Assembly: GCA_047777415.1 (NCBI GenBank)
Contig: JBKEEO010000001.1
Coordinates: 806,001-870,000, forward strand
Source: Caproicibacter sp047777415
GTDB lineage: Bacteria > Bacillota > Clostridia > Oscillospirales > Acutalibacteraceae
Direction of reading: 5' to 3'
DNA: 64,000 nucleotides
This document shows, piece by piece, positions 42,712-51,393 of this stretch. The notes beneath the pieces are model-generated. The model was given only the letters and a program-made list of their open reading frames with translations, was not told the DNA's origin and did not search any database. Position numbers and translations under genes: made by a program. Within the stretch, counting starts at the first letter, position 1, and each line of letters starts with the position of its first letter.

Positions 42712-42740
42712 TTGTAAAATATGTATGAAAAAGTTATAAT
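42712..42740 (+). promoter_or_regulatory. Promoter of the parA-comFB unit
   Basis: TTGTAA (42712-42717), a 17-bp spacer and TATAAT (42735-42740). Confidence 0.75.
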
Positions 42741-42782
42741 TAAATATAGAATTATGTCGAATCACAGGAGAGGGGAAATAGA

Positions 42783-43544
42783 ATGGCCAAGGTGATTTCA
42801 ATTTCCAACCAAAAAGGGGGCGTTGGGAAAACGACGACGGCCTGCGCACTGGCTGCCGGTTTGAAAAAGCGAGGATACCGTGTTTTGGCCATTGATCTTG
42901 ACCCGCAGGGAAATTTGGGCTTTAGTATCGGTGCGGATACGGAAACCAGTGCTTCCATATACCATGTGCTCAAAGGAGAGGTTAAAACCCAATTTGCCAT
43001 ACAAAAGACGGACAGTATGGATATCATTATTTCCAGCATTCTGCTAAGCGGAATAGAATTGGAATTTACCAACACTGGCAGAGAGTTTCTGCTCAAAGAA
43101 GCCATTCGGCCGGTGCTGGATTTTTACGACTTTATCCTTTTGGACACACCCCCGGCGCTCGGCATTTTAACCATCAATGCATTTACCGCCTCGGACGGAA
43201 TTGTTGTACCCATGCTTTCGGATATATTTAGCCTTCAGGGAATTGCACAGCTGTATGAAACCGTGGAACGGGTGAAAAAATACTGCAATCCGAATCTTTC
43301 CTTTTTAGGGATTCTGCTGACCCGGTTTAATCCCCGCACGAGGCTGAGCCGCGAAGTCCGCGGTACTGCTCAGTTAATCGCCGAAGATTTCCAAATTCCT
43401 TTGTTCGACAGTTACATTCGCAGCAGTGTTTCCGCCAGTGAAGCGCAATCGCTGCAGAAAAATGTGTTTGAGTATGACTCCCGCAGCCATATCGCGCAGG
43501 ATTATGGAAAATTTATCGATGAACTGCTGGAAAAAGGGGTGTGA
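42783..43544 (+). CDS. ParA/Soj-family ATPase
   Basis: A 253-residue deviant-Walker ATPase. The P-loop is KGGVGKTTTA (residues 11-20), the second motif is IDLDPQGN (about 40), and LLDTPPALG lies near 120-128. Family members move chromosomes, plasmids or protein clusters by ATP-driven DNA binding. It lacks the helix-turn-helix N-terminus of plasmid partition ParA and has no ParB next to it. Instead a ComFB-domain gene starts 7 bp later, so a specialised positioning role is more likely than chromosome partition. GAGGGGAAA precedes the ATG. Confidence 0.9.
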   Translation: MAKVISISNQKGGVGKTTTACALAAGLKKRGYRVLAIDLDPQGNLGFSIGADTETSASIYHVLKGEVKTQFAIQKTDSMDIIISSILLSGIELEFTNTGREFLLKEAIRPVLDFYDFILLDTPPALGILTINAFTASDGIVVPMLSDIFSLQGIAQLYETVERVKKYCNPNLSFLGILLTRFNPRTRLSREVRGTAQLIAEDFQIPLFDSYIRSSVSASEAQSLQKNVFEYDSRSHIAQDYGKFIDELLEKGV

Positions 43545-43550
43545 CGGCGT

Positions 43551-44033
43551 ATGTCAAGGTCAAAAAAAGAGATTGACAAGGAACTGATGTATAAAAAGCT
43601 GATGCCCTCCCATGCGAAGCAGCGTGCTGCCGCTCAGGAAGCAAAACCGGAAGAAAGGGAATCCACATCGACATCGCAGACTTCCGCCGCCTTTTCTCGT
43701 GCGGCAGAACCCTCGCTTTCCGCGGCCCATTCGCCGCAGAAACCGCATAAAGTCAATGTGCCTGCGCTGGACAGTCGTCCCACAGAGGTTATCAATGTGA
43801 TGGAAGAGGTTGTTCTTTCCAAGTTGGAGGCGGTTTTGTCACGTTTTCAATGCTGCCGCTGCGACCGTTGTAAAAAGGATATCGTTGCGCTCGCTTTAAA
43901 CAAGCTGCCGCCAAAATATATGGTTCTCTCCCAGGGGCAGAATCCTCCGGATATTGATGCGCAAACGAACGCGCAGGTTGTAACGGCAATGATTCAGGCG
44001 GTCATCAAGGTACGTGCGCATCCGAGACATTGA
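43551..44033 (+). CDS. ComFB-domain protein
   Basis: A 160-residue protein with a disordered, Ser/Lys-rich N-terminal half (about 1-75) and a C-terminal ComFB domain (about 78-150): NVMEEVVLSKLEAVL, then CCRCDRCKKDIVALALNKLPPKY, whose Cys cluster binds metal in related proteins. ComFB was first named from the Bacillus late-competence operon; some ComFB proteins elsewhere have been reported to bind cyclic di-GMP. It is 6 bp after the ParA-type gene and probably its partner or cargo adaptor. Confidence 0.85.
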   Translation: MSRSKKEIDKELMYKKLMPSHAKQRAAAQEAKPEERESTSTSQTSAAFSRAAEPSLSAAHSPQKPHKVNVPALDSRPTEVINVMEEVVLSKLEAVLSRFQCCRCDRCKKDIVALALNKLPPKYMVLSQGQNPPDIDAQTNAQVVTAMIQAVIKVRAHPRH

Positions 44034-44055
44034 GCAGTGCCTATCATCCCCAAAT

Positions 44056-44083
44056 TTGCATTTTATGGAATCGGGGGTATAAT
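44056..44083 (+). promoter_or_regulatory. Promoter of the UPF0340 gene
   Basis: TTGCAT (44056-44061), a 16-bp spacer and TATAAT (44078-44083). Confidence 0.65.
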
Positions 44084-44116
44084 AACAGAGGAACAGAATT
44101 ATAAGGGGGTATTGCA

Positions 44117-44668
44117 ATGCTGAACGAAATAGAGAAACAGGCGCGTATGGCCGTAACGGAACTTTTGGATATTGCCCGCTTGAAATCGGGGGATATTTTG
44201 GTGGTTGGCTGTTCTTCCAGTGAAATTTGCGGAAAAAAAATCGGTTCCGCCTCCAGTGAGGAAACGGCTGATGCGGTGTTCGGCGCAATCTATCCCGTTT
44301 TAAAAGAGAAAGGCATTTATTTAGCGGCACAGTGCTGCGAACATCTCAACCGTGCGATTATTCTGGAAAAGGCCGCGGCGGAAAAGTACGGTTTGCCAAT
44401 TGTCAATGCGGTACCGCAGCCGAAGGCGGGCGGTTCGTTTGCTACGGCGGCGTACCGCGCATTTGAACATCCGGTGGCAGTGGAATCCGTTCAGGCGCAA
44501 GCAGGTATGGACATTGGCGGCACACTGATTGGTATGCATTTGAGGCCGGTGGCAGTTCCGGTTCGGCTGAACGTGAAAAAAATCGGTGAAGCCAATCTGG
44601 TTTGTGCGCGCACAAGGCCGAAATACATCGGAGGCGAACGGGCGCATTACAACCCGGAGCTTGGCTGA
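44117..44668 (+). CDS. UPF0340 / TIGR01440 family protein (YwlG-like)
   Basis: A 183-residue conserved protein of unknown function, like Bacillus YwlG. Typical segments are ARLKSGDILVVGCSSSE-type (about 20-37), AAQCCEHLNRAI (about 76), VNAVPQPKAGGSFA (about 100) and the C-terminal RPKYIGGERAHYN. It is soluble and has no membrane helix. AGGGGG precedes the ATG. It is monocistronic with its own promoter and terminator. Confidence 0.88.
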   Translation: MLNEIEKQARMAVTELLDIARLKSGDILVVGCSSSEICGKKIGSASSEETADAVFGAIYPVLKEKGIYLAAQCCEHLNRAIILEKAAAEKYGLPIVNAVPQPKAGGSFATAAYRAFEHPVAVESVQAQAGMDIGGTLIGMHLRPVAVPVRLNVKKIGEANLVCARTRPKYIGGERAHYNPELG

Positions 44669-44685
44669 AAATCTGATATACGGAT

Positions 44686-44723
44686 TCCCCCGGCACGGTT
44701 TTTATGTGTCGGGGGAGCTTTTT
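44686..44723 (+). terminator. Terminator after the UPF0340 gene
   Basis: CCCCCGGCAC and GTGTCGGGGG pair, followed by AGCTTTTT. Confidence 0.85.
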
Positions 44724-44850
44724 AGGTGCTGGAATACACGCCAAAGGAGTGAGAATCACTGCAATTTTCTGTTTTGTAAGGTCTGAAGTAACCGGTTGAT
44801 TGGCACGCTTTTTTATCGTCAATAATAGGAATGGAAACTGCTGCCGAAGC

Positions 44851-44879
44851 TTGTTTCCCGTAAGAAAGCGTGCTATAAT
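44851..44879 (+). promoter_or_regulatory. Promoter of the mreC-mreD-pbp2 unit
   Basis: TTGTTT (44851-44856), a 17-bp spacer and TATAAT (44874-44879), 73 bp before the mreC ATG. Confidence 0.65.
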
Positions 44880-44952
44880 AAACAATCATTGAATGGGTGA
44901 ATAAACACCATACCGCCGCAGAACGGGAACAGGCAAAGGGGGGCCGCACCGT

Positions 44953-45843
44953 ATGAAGGATGTTTTCCATTCCAACGGATTCAGAATTCTGATTATCACC
45001 ATTTTTGTCCTGTTCGGACTGATGCTGACAACGGCCGGGTCGGGCGGCTCGTTTATAACGGACGGGCTGGGCTTTCTCTCTACGCCGATGGAACGCATTA
45101 CAACGTTGATTACAAATAACGCAGCCGTTACAGCGCGGTCCATCATACAGTCTAAGGAAGAACTTGCGGCGGAAAATGCCCGTTTGAAGCAGCAGGTGGA
45201 TGAGCTGAACAGAAAGCTGATTAATTATTATACCTATCAGCAGGAAAACGCTCAATTGCGTAAATTTTTGGAACTGAAAAATGAAAACCAAGACTTTAAG
45301 CCGGTTTCTGCCGCCGTCATTGCCCGCGACCCGTCTAACTTATTTTATCAGTTTACCATCGACCAGGGGTCTTTGGCAGGCATTTCCGTCTATGACCCGG
45401 TCATCACGGAAAGCGGTGTTGCGGGATGGGTGTCCGCTGTAAGCGCGAATTACAGCAGAGTGACCACAATTCTATCTCCGGACACGAAAATCAGTGCAAT
45501 GGACAAAGTAAACAGAGAAAGCAGCGTGGTCAGCACGGATATTAAGCTTTCAGACCAAGGTCTTGTAAAGCTCGGCTATTTGACAGCGGATACCACAGTC
45601 CAGCCCGGGGATATCATTGTGACAAACGGCATTGGCGGAATTTACCCAAAGGACTTGGCAATCGGGGTTGTGGAAAGTGTAAAAAACGACCCGTATGATG
45701 TTTCTCTTTACGCCGAAGTTACGCCATATGTAGATGTAAAGACCGTGCGAGATGTGATGGTTATTACGTCTTTCCTAGGCCAGGGGGAAGCCTTGGACGA
45801 ACCGGCACAGCCGTCCTCCTCATCTGAGCAGGGGGAAAACTAA
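44953..45843 (+). CDS. mreC: Rod shape-determining protein MreC
   Basis: MreC is the extracytoplasmic scaffold of the elongasome. The 296-residue product has one N-terminal helix (about 9-28), a coiled coil (about 68-105, SKEELAAENARLKQQVDELN-type), then the two beta-barrel domain (AAVIARDPSNLFYQF, GVAGWVSAVS, GLVKLGYLTADTTVQPGD-type). The tail is Ser/Pro-rich. It is followed by mreD after one base and then a class B PBP. mreB, usually directly upstream, is absent here. Confidence 0.93.
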   Translation: MKDVFHSNGFRILIITIFVLFGLMLTTAGSGGSFITDGLGFLSTPMERITTLITNNAAVTARSIIQSKEELAAENARLKQQVDELNRKLINYYTYQQENAQLRKFLELKNENQDFKPVSAAVIARDPSNLFYQFTIDQGSLAGISVYDPVITESGVAGWVSAVSANYSRVTTILSPDTKISAMDKVNRESSVVSTDIKLSDQGLVKLGYLTADTTVQPGDIIVTNGIGGIYPKDLAIGVVESVKNDPYDVSLYAEVTPYVDVKTVRDVMVITSFLGQGEALDEPAQPSSSSEQGEN

Positions 45844-45844
45844 C

Positions 45845-46366
45845 ATGAGCGACAAAAGCAGGATGAGGGCAATCCGTTTCTTCGCCTATTCTATAGAATT
45901 GCTGGTGCTGTTTATTGTGCAGGAAACACCCGGGCTGATTCCGGAAATATATTCGGCGCGTCCGGTGCTGGTTCTTCCGGCGGTGCTTTCTGTCGCTATG
46001 TTTGAAGGAGAAACAGCAGCTATGGCGTTTGGCCTAGCGGGTGGGCTGCTGATAGATTTTGGGATTGGCAACGTGCTTGGATTCCATGCCCTGCTTTTAG
46101 CTGTGGGATGTTACGTCATATCCTTGATAGCGGCCAATTTGTTCCAAACGAATTTTATTTCCGCGTTGCTGCTTACGGCTGCTGCCTCTAGTGTGACCTT
46201 TCTGCTGCAATGGGTGTTCTTTTTTGCACTGAGCGGTTACAAATATGCTGGCTATGCGCTATTGGCGCACTACCTGCCTCTTTTTTGCTACACGATGTTG
46301 GTTATGCCTTTGGTGTATTATTTTAACCGTGCGCTGGCTCTGCAGATCCGTTCAAAGGAGGAATGA
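45845..46366 (+). CDS. mreD: Rod shape-determining protein MreD
   Basis: A 173-residue integral membrane protein with five predicted helices and the FAYSIELLVLFIVQETPGLIPEI N-terminal pattern (about 10-32) plus the ARPVLVLPAVLSVAMFEGE stretch and a GLLIDFGIGNVLGFHALL-type segment. It works with MreC and the PBP in lateral wall synthesis. Its stop overlaps the PBP start (ATGA), giving translational coupling. Confidence 0.9.
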   Translation: MSDKSRMRAIRFFAYSIELLVLFIVQETPGLIPEIYSARPVLVLPAVLSVAMFEGETAAMAFGLAGGLLIDFGIGNVLGFHALLLAVGCYVISLIAANLFQTNFISALLLTAAASSVTFLLQWVFFFALSGYKYAGYALLAHYLPLFCYTMLVMPLVYYFNRALALQIRSKEE

Positions 46367-48510
46367 CGGTGGAAGAAGAAACGACCAACGGCCGAGGTCG
46401 CCGTGTTTTTGCCGGTTTGCTTGTGCTCGCCGTCTTTCTAATCTATGTGTTGCGTCTGTTTGACTGGCAGATTGTAAAAGGCGCCTTTTTTTTGGAACAA
46501 GCGGACAATTCCAGTTTATACAAGGTACAGATGGATACCTCCCGCGGTGAGATTTTGGACTCCGCGGGGAACGGTCTGGCAGTAAACCGCACAGGATATT
46601 CCATTGTGTTTGATAAGGCATATTTGACAAGTGATACGGAGAACCAAACCATTCTAACACTGATTCACCTACTGGATAAAAGGGGTGAACAATGGGAGGA
46701 CGAACTGCCGATTACGATAAACTCCGATGGGGAATATGAGTTTATTTCCGGCATGGAAAAAGAAATTGAAACATTAAAGTCTAAAGATTTTCTTAATGTG
46801 GAATCTTATGCAACAGCCGAGCAGTGTATGCAGCATCTGATTGATTGGTACGACTGCGACGGATATTCCAAACAGGATACGCGCGATATTGTTTCCGTGC
46901 GCTATAATATGACAAAAAACGGCTTTTCTGTTTCAAACCCCTATACCTTTGCGCGGGAAGTCAGCAAGGAAACGGTACAAATTCTGAGCGAGAATTCCAT
47001 GCGTTTGCCCGGGGTGCGGATTCAACTGACCACGGAGCGTGAATACCCGGACGGCACTCTGATGCCGCATATACTTGGAACGCTCGGCTCTATTTCTGCG
47101 GAAGAATGGGAAGAGCTGAAAGATGAAGGCTATGCTTATAACGACCGCATTGGAAAGAGCGGAATCGAGCAGGCGTATGAAAGCACTCTGCGGGGCAAGA
47201 CCGGAGAAAAAGTCATTGAACTTACCGGTCAGGGGAATGTTGCTTCCGAAACGGTGACCAGTCCTCCGCAGCCGGGAAATACCGTTTATCTTACCATCGA
47301 CAGCCAACTGCAGAAGGTTTTGAACACATCCCTTGCACAAAATGTTGAGGCGGCGCGTGAGAACGGGGAAAAGCTGTGTGCCCAAAATTACAAGGGTTCT
47401 TCCAGCGGACACGGAGAAGACTGCGTGGCAGGCGGTGCGGTGGTCATTCGAGTGAAGGATTTTGCGGTTCTTGCCGCATCGACCTATCCGACCTATGATG
47501 AAAATGAGTATCTCAATGATACAGCCTATTATAATCAACTTCTTCAGGATGAGACCCTGCCGCTGTTTAATCGGGCGTTTAACGGCATTTTCACACCGGG
47601 TTCGGTCGTTAAGCCCTATGTGGCATTGGTTGCGCTGCAGGAAAATGTGATTACCACCTCCACTCGTATTCTTGGCAACAGCCTGTATACCAGATTTTTG
47701 GATGTAGGACTGCCGCTGAGAAGTATCGGCAACTACGGCATGATTACCGCGGATTTTGCAATTCAAAAATCCAGCAACTCCTTTTTCTACGAGGTTGGCT
47801 ATCGCACCGGCATCAGTACGCTGAACCTTTACGCGCCCCGCTTCGGGCTTGGCGTAAAAACGGGGATTGAGCTAAGCGAAAGTGCCGGCATTTTGGCAGG
47901 TCCTGCAGAACGCCAAGCCTCCGGTGGCTCATGGTGGGATGCGGATACTGTGGAAGCTGCGGTGGGACAGAGTGACAACCAGTTCACCCCTGTTCAGCTT
48001 GCCACCTATGCTGCTACAATTGCAAATAACGGTACGCGGTTAAGAACGCATATTGTGGACAAAATAACGAATTATGCAAGAGATCAAATCATTTCACAGA
48101 CGGAACCGGAAATTGTAGAAAATGTGGGCATTGACCAAGAATATTTCGATTATGTAAAAAAGGCAATGCGCAGTGTGGCAACGGACGGTACCGCATCTTC
48201 CATATTCCGGAATTACGGTATTCCGATTGCGGCAAAAACCGGTACCGCAGTGCTGACCCCGCATTCGGACAACGTGACCTTCATCGCATTTGCCCCGTAT
48301 GAAGATCCGGAGATAGCAATTGCGGTGGTGCTCGAGCATGGAGCATATGGCAAGTATTCTATGACGGTGGCGAAAGATATTTTGGATGCCTATTTTTACG
48401 GCAAAACCGTGGACGAAAACGGGAATTTAGTGATGCCGTCGGCTTCTGAACAGGCATTGCAGAACGCTTCTTCCGGCACTTCTGCTTCATCGGAAGCCTC
48501 ACAAGGTTAA
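46363..48510 (+). CDS. Penicillin-binding protein 2 (class B, elongation type)
   Basis: A 715-residue class B PBP, the transpeptidase partner of RodA in elongation. It has a single N-terminal helix (about 16-36), the dimerisation/pedestal region, and the transpeptidase domain. The catalytic Ser is in TPGSVVKPY (about residue 410), SSN lies near 469, and KTGT near 625. AAAGGAGGA precedes the ATG. The C-terminus is a Ser-rich tail. It is third in mreC-mreD-pbp2. It is not the sporulation SpoVD type, as no PASTA domain is present. Confidence 0.93.
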   Translation: MTVEEETTNGRGRRVFAGLLVLAVFLIYVLRLFDWQIVKGAFFLEQADNSSLYKVQMDTSRGEILDSAGNGLAVNRTGYSIVFDKAYLTSDTENQTILTLIHLLDKRGEQWEDELPITINSDGEYEFISGMEKEIETLKSKDFLNVESYATAEQCMQHLIDWYDCDGYSKQDTRDIVSVRYNMTKNGFSVSNPYTFAREVSKETVQILSENSMRLPGVRIQLTTEREYPDGTLMPHILGTLGSISAEEWEELKDEGYAYNDRIGKSGIEQAYESTLRGKTGEKVIELTGQGNVASETVTSPPQPGNTVYLTIDSQLQKVLNTSLAQNVEAARENGEKLCAQNYKGSSSGHGEDCVAGGAVVIRVKDFAVLAASTYPTYDENEYLNDTAYYNQLLQDETLPLFNRAFNGIFTPGSVVKPYVALVALQENVITTSTRILGNSLYTRFLDVGLPLRSIGNYGMITADFAIQKSSNSFFYEVGYRTGISTLNLYAPRFGLGVKTGIELSESAGILAGPAERQASGGSWWDADTVEAAVGQSDNQFTPVQLATYAATIANNGTRLRTHIVDKITNYARDQIISQTEPEIVENVGIDQEYFDYVKKAMRSVATDGTASSIFRNYGIPIAAKTGTAVLTPHSDNVTFIAFAPYEDPEIAIAVVLEHGAYGKYSMTVAKDILDAYFYGKTVDENGNLVMPSASEQALQNASSGTSASSEASQG

Positions 48511-48605
48511 AAACAGCGGTGCACCGGAAAATATTGAGAGAACACATAGGCAAAATGCTTTACTACTATGCTTTGTTGTGGTAATATGAAAATGAGGTAC
48601 CATCT

Positions 48606-49352
48606 ATGGATTCAGTAACAGTAATCACATCGGGAAAAGGCGGAGTCGGGAAATCGACAGTTACGGCATCCTTAGGGGAAGCTCTTGCGGAACGCGGAAA
48701 GCGTGTGTTGCTGATTGACTGTGATGCGGGACTGGGAAGTTTGGACCATATGCTCGGCATTTTAGACCACCGCGTGTTCGACATCGCCGACGTGGTATCC
48801 GGCGCGGTGGAACCGCAGAAAGCGGTTTACCAATGTGCCTATGAGCCGAATTTGTTTCTGCTGTCTGCGCCGGGAACAGAAGAGGATGTTGTCAGTCCGG
48901 CAGTCATGCGCCAACTGGTGTCAGTTTTGTCGCACTATTATGATCATGTGTTAATAGATAGCCCGGCGGGTATTGGACAAGGATTTTTAAGCGCGGCGGC
49001 TGCCGCTCGGCGTGCACTGGTTGTGGCAACAGCCGATCCTGTTTGTCTAAGGGCTGCAGCACGGACTCGTCAGAGTCTTCAGGAGGCGGGAGTCAAACAG
49101 CAGAGACTTATCATCAATCGTTTTTCCAGTGCCCGATTCCGTGCACAGAAATGCTATCCGGATTTGGATTCCGTTATTAATGCGGCGGGAATACGACTCA
49201 TTGCTGTGATTCCAGAGGATCCCAATTTGGCGGCATCCACTTTGCAGGCGCAGTCAGCGCCGCAAACCTCGCCCGGCGCTATGGCGATGGGACGCCTTGC
49301 CGCAAGGTTGGAGGGCGAGCGGGTACCGCTCCCGCCGGTCAATCGATTTTAA
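48606..49352 (+). CDS. minD: MinD-like ATPase
   Basis: A 248-residue deviant-Walker ATPase with TSGKGGVGKSTVTASLG (about residues 8-24), DCDAGLGSLDHMLG (about 39-52) and LIDSPAGIG (about 118-126), all typical of MinD. MinD places the division site by membrane-bound activation of MinC. The C-terminus (MAMGRLAARLEGERVPLPPVNRF region) is a weak match to the usual amphipathic membrane-targeting helix. Neither minC nor minE is adjacent, although the mre-pbp2-min order is common in Clostridia. Confidence 0.85.
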   Translation: MDSVTVITSGKGGVGKSTVTASLGEALAERGKRVLLIDCDAGLGSLDHMLGILDHRVFDIADVVSGAVEPQKAVYQCAYEPNLFLLSAPGTEEDVVSPAVMRQLVSVLSHYYDHVLIDSPAGIGQGFLSAAAAARRALVVATADPVCLRAAARTRQSLQEAGVKQQRLIINRFSSARFRAQKCYPDLDSVINAAGIRLIAVIPEDPNLAASTLQAQSAPQTSPGAMAMGRLAARLEGERVPLPPVNRF

Positions 49353-49373
49353 TTGTTGTTATGGAGGCTCAAT

Positions 49374-49778
49374 ATGAATATTGCTTTAATTGCCCACGAC
49401 GCAAAAAAGGAGCTGATGGTTCAGTTCTGCATTGCGTATTGCGGTGTGCTCAGCAGACACTCGCTCTGCGCTACGGGAACCACGGGCAAACTGGTTTCGG
49501 AAGCGACCGGCCTTGAGATCCAGCGCTTTCTAGGAGGGTCACAAGGCGGGGATCAGCAGATTGCAGCCAGAATTGCCTGCAATGAGGTGGATCTTCTCCT
49601 GTTTTTTCGTGACCCATTAACGCCCAAGCCGCACGAGCCGAACGACATGAATCTGCTCCGCCTGTGTGATATGCACAATATTCCGGTTGCAACGAATATT
49701 GCAACTGCAGAAGTCCTGATTCATGGGCTTGAGCGCGGCGATTTGGATTGGCGCGACATTTTAAACCCGAAAGAATAA
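49374..49778 (+). CDS. mgsA: Methylglyoxal synthase
   Basis: A 134-residue enzyme that turns dihydroxyacetone phosphate into methylglyoxal and phosphate, a bypass of lower glycolysis when phosphate is short. Family motifs: IALIAHDAKKELMVQF (residues 3-18), ATGTTGKLV (phosphate-binding), GGDQQIAARI with catalytic Asp (about 60-69), FRDPLTPKPHEPND (about 78-91). ATG 49374 follows GGAGG. It lies 21 bp after minD. The T-box leader of hisS begins within a few bases of its stop codon. Confidence 0.95.
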   Translation: MNIALIAHDAKKELMVQFCIAYCGVLSRHSLCATGTTGKLVSEATGLEIQRFLGGSQGGDQQIAARIACNEVDLLLFFRDPLTPKPHEPNDMNLLRLCDMHNIPVATNIATAEVLIHGLERGDLDWRDILNPKE

Positions 49779-49780
49779 TG

Positions 49781-50001
49781 AAATCGGCTGTGAACGAGAG
49801 GAGTACCCGAAGTTCCCGCACAGGGAGGATTTGCCGTGACTGAGAGCAAATCTGCAGCAGAGGAATTTCGGGGAAGACACTCGGGAGCCGTTTTGCCCCG
49901 CTGGGGCAGCAGAAGAGGGGAGCCGACTATGGCTCCTGAAAAAGGGTGGCACCACGAGAGGAAACTCCCTCGTCCCTTTCCATTGGGACGGGGATTTTTT
50001 G
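49781..50001 (+). promoter_or_regulatory. T-box riboswitch upstream of hisS
   Basis: The T-box core GGGTGGCACCACG is at 49944-49956. Stem I pairs CGGCT (49785-49789) with AGCCG (49886-49890) and CCCGAA with TTCGGG; the AGGGAGG element and a GATTTGC/GCAAATC distal hairpin follow expectation. The specifier-loop side reads GAAGACACTC: GAC (Asp) is 49876-49878 and CAC (His) 49878-49880. The antiterminator bulge TGGC would pair with GCCA, that is a tRNA with discriminator G, as in bacterial tRNA-Asp; tRNA-His has C. The terminator is CCTCGTCCC/GGGACGGGG (49968-49993) with T6. Uncharged tRNA binding would allow read-through into hisS and aspS. Confidence 0.92.
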
Positions 50002-50076
50002 TTATCCTGCAGGTGCCGAACCGAAGTTCAGTGCTACAATCTGAAATTAAGATGAATACGCAAAAAGGAGTTGTCT

Positions 50077-51375
50077 ATGGAACTGATCAAAGCACAGAGA
50101 GGAACCCAGGATATTTTGCCGGGGATGAGCGAACGCTGGCAGGCAGTGGAAGAAGTCATGCGGGATGAGGCGGCTGTGAACGGATTTTCCGAGATTCGCA
50201 CACCTGTGTTTGAAGATACCCGCCTGTTTCAGCGCTCCGTGGGGGAAACCACCGATGTGGTGCAAAAGGAGATGTATACATTCGAAGATAAGGGCGGACG
50301 TTCTATCACACTCAAACCGGAGGGAACGGCCGGTGTGGTGCGGTCGTTCTTGGAGCATGGACTCTACAACAACCCGATGCCGCAAAAATTTTATTATATC
50401 ACCCCCTGCTACCGATATGAAAAAGCCCAAGCGGGCCGTCTGCGCGAATTTCACCAGTTCGGTGTAGAAATATTTGGTTCTGCACTCCCACTGGCGGACG
50501 CGGGACTTATCGCATTTGCGCACAGCCTGTTTGGCCGCCTATGCGTGAAGAATCTGAAGCTAAAAATCAACTCCATCGGATGCCCAACTTGCCGTGCCGA
50601 ATATACAAAGGCACTGAAAGCATATTTCACCGAACGCAAGGAGCAATTGTGCGAAACCTGCCGCTCCCGTCTGGACCGGAATCCGATGCGAATTCTGGAC
50701 TGTAAGGATCCCGGCTGTGCCGAGGTGGCGAAAGATGCACCGCTTATCCTTGATTACCTGTGTGATGACTGCAAAACACATTTTGAGCAGGTAAAGGCGG
50801 CACTCGATTCTATCCAGCTTCCCTATGAAGTAGACCCGTCCATTGTGCGCGGGCTTGATTACTATACCCGCACCGTGTTTGAATTTGTTTCAAATGATCT
50901 TGGTGCGCAAAGTACGGTCTGCGGCGGAGGACGCTACGACGGACTGGTGGAGGAAATGGGCGGCAGACCCACTCCCGCGCTTGGTTTCGCCCTTGGCATT
51001 GAGCGACTGCTGATGATTATGGAAGCGCAGAAAGTCGAATTTCCTCAGACGCATCCCTGTGAGCTGTATATTGCGTCCATTGGTGAGGCAGCGCAGAGAG
51101 AAGCATTCCGGCTGGCACAGACAATGCGGGAGAGCTCCATTATTGCTGCCTGCGACGAGGTTGGACGCAGCTTGAGTGCCCAAATGAAATATGCCAATAA
51201 GATTGGTGCACAGTTTACGCTGGTTTTGGGCGACGATGAGCTCGAAAAGGGCATGGGCGTTATCAAAAACATGAAAACGGGTGAAAAGACAAAAGTCAAC
51301 CTGAACAATGACCTTGAAGGGCAGTTCCTCGGCATCAGTATGCAGGCAGAGAACGATGAAGGTCTATCCTTTTAG
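50077..51375 (+). CDS. hisS: Histidyl-tRNA synthetase
   Basis: Class II aminoacyl-tRNA synthetase of 432 residues. Motif 1 surrounds the FSEIRTPVFED region (about 35-45), motif 2 is RYEKAQAGRLREFHQFGVE (about 112-130), and motif 3 is ALGFALGIERLL (about 305-316). The His-specific RGLDYYTRTVFEF segment lies near 256-268. It contains a Cys-rich insert (CPTC, CETC, CDDC) as in many clostridial forms. ATG 50077 follows AAAAAGGAG. Expression is gated by the T-box directly upstream. A serine hydrolase and aspS follow in the same direction. Confidence 0.97.
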   Translation: MELIKAQRGTQDILPGMSERWQAVEEVMRDEAAVNGFSEIRTPVFEDTRLFQRSVGETTDVVQKEMYTFEDKGGRSITLKPEGTAGVVRSFLEHGLYNNPMPQKFYYITPCYRYEKAQAGRLREFHQFGVEIFGSALPLADAGLIAFAHSLFGRLCVKNLKLKINSIGCPTCRAEYTKALKAYFTERKEQLCETCRSRLDRNPMRILDCKDPGCAEVAKDAPLILDYLCDDCKTHFEQVKAALDSIQLPYEVDPSIVRGLDYYTRTVFEFVSNDLGAQSTVCGGGRYDGLVEEMGGRPTPALGFALGIERLLMIMEAQKVEFPQTHPCELYIASIGEAAQREAFRLAQTMRESSIIAACDEVGRSLSAQMKYANKIGAQFTLVLGDDELEKGMGVIKNMKTGEKTKVNLNNDLEGQFLGISMQAENDEGLSF

Positions 51376-51393
51376 TAAAGCGGGGAATATTAC

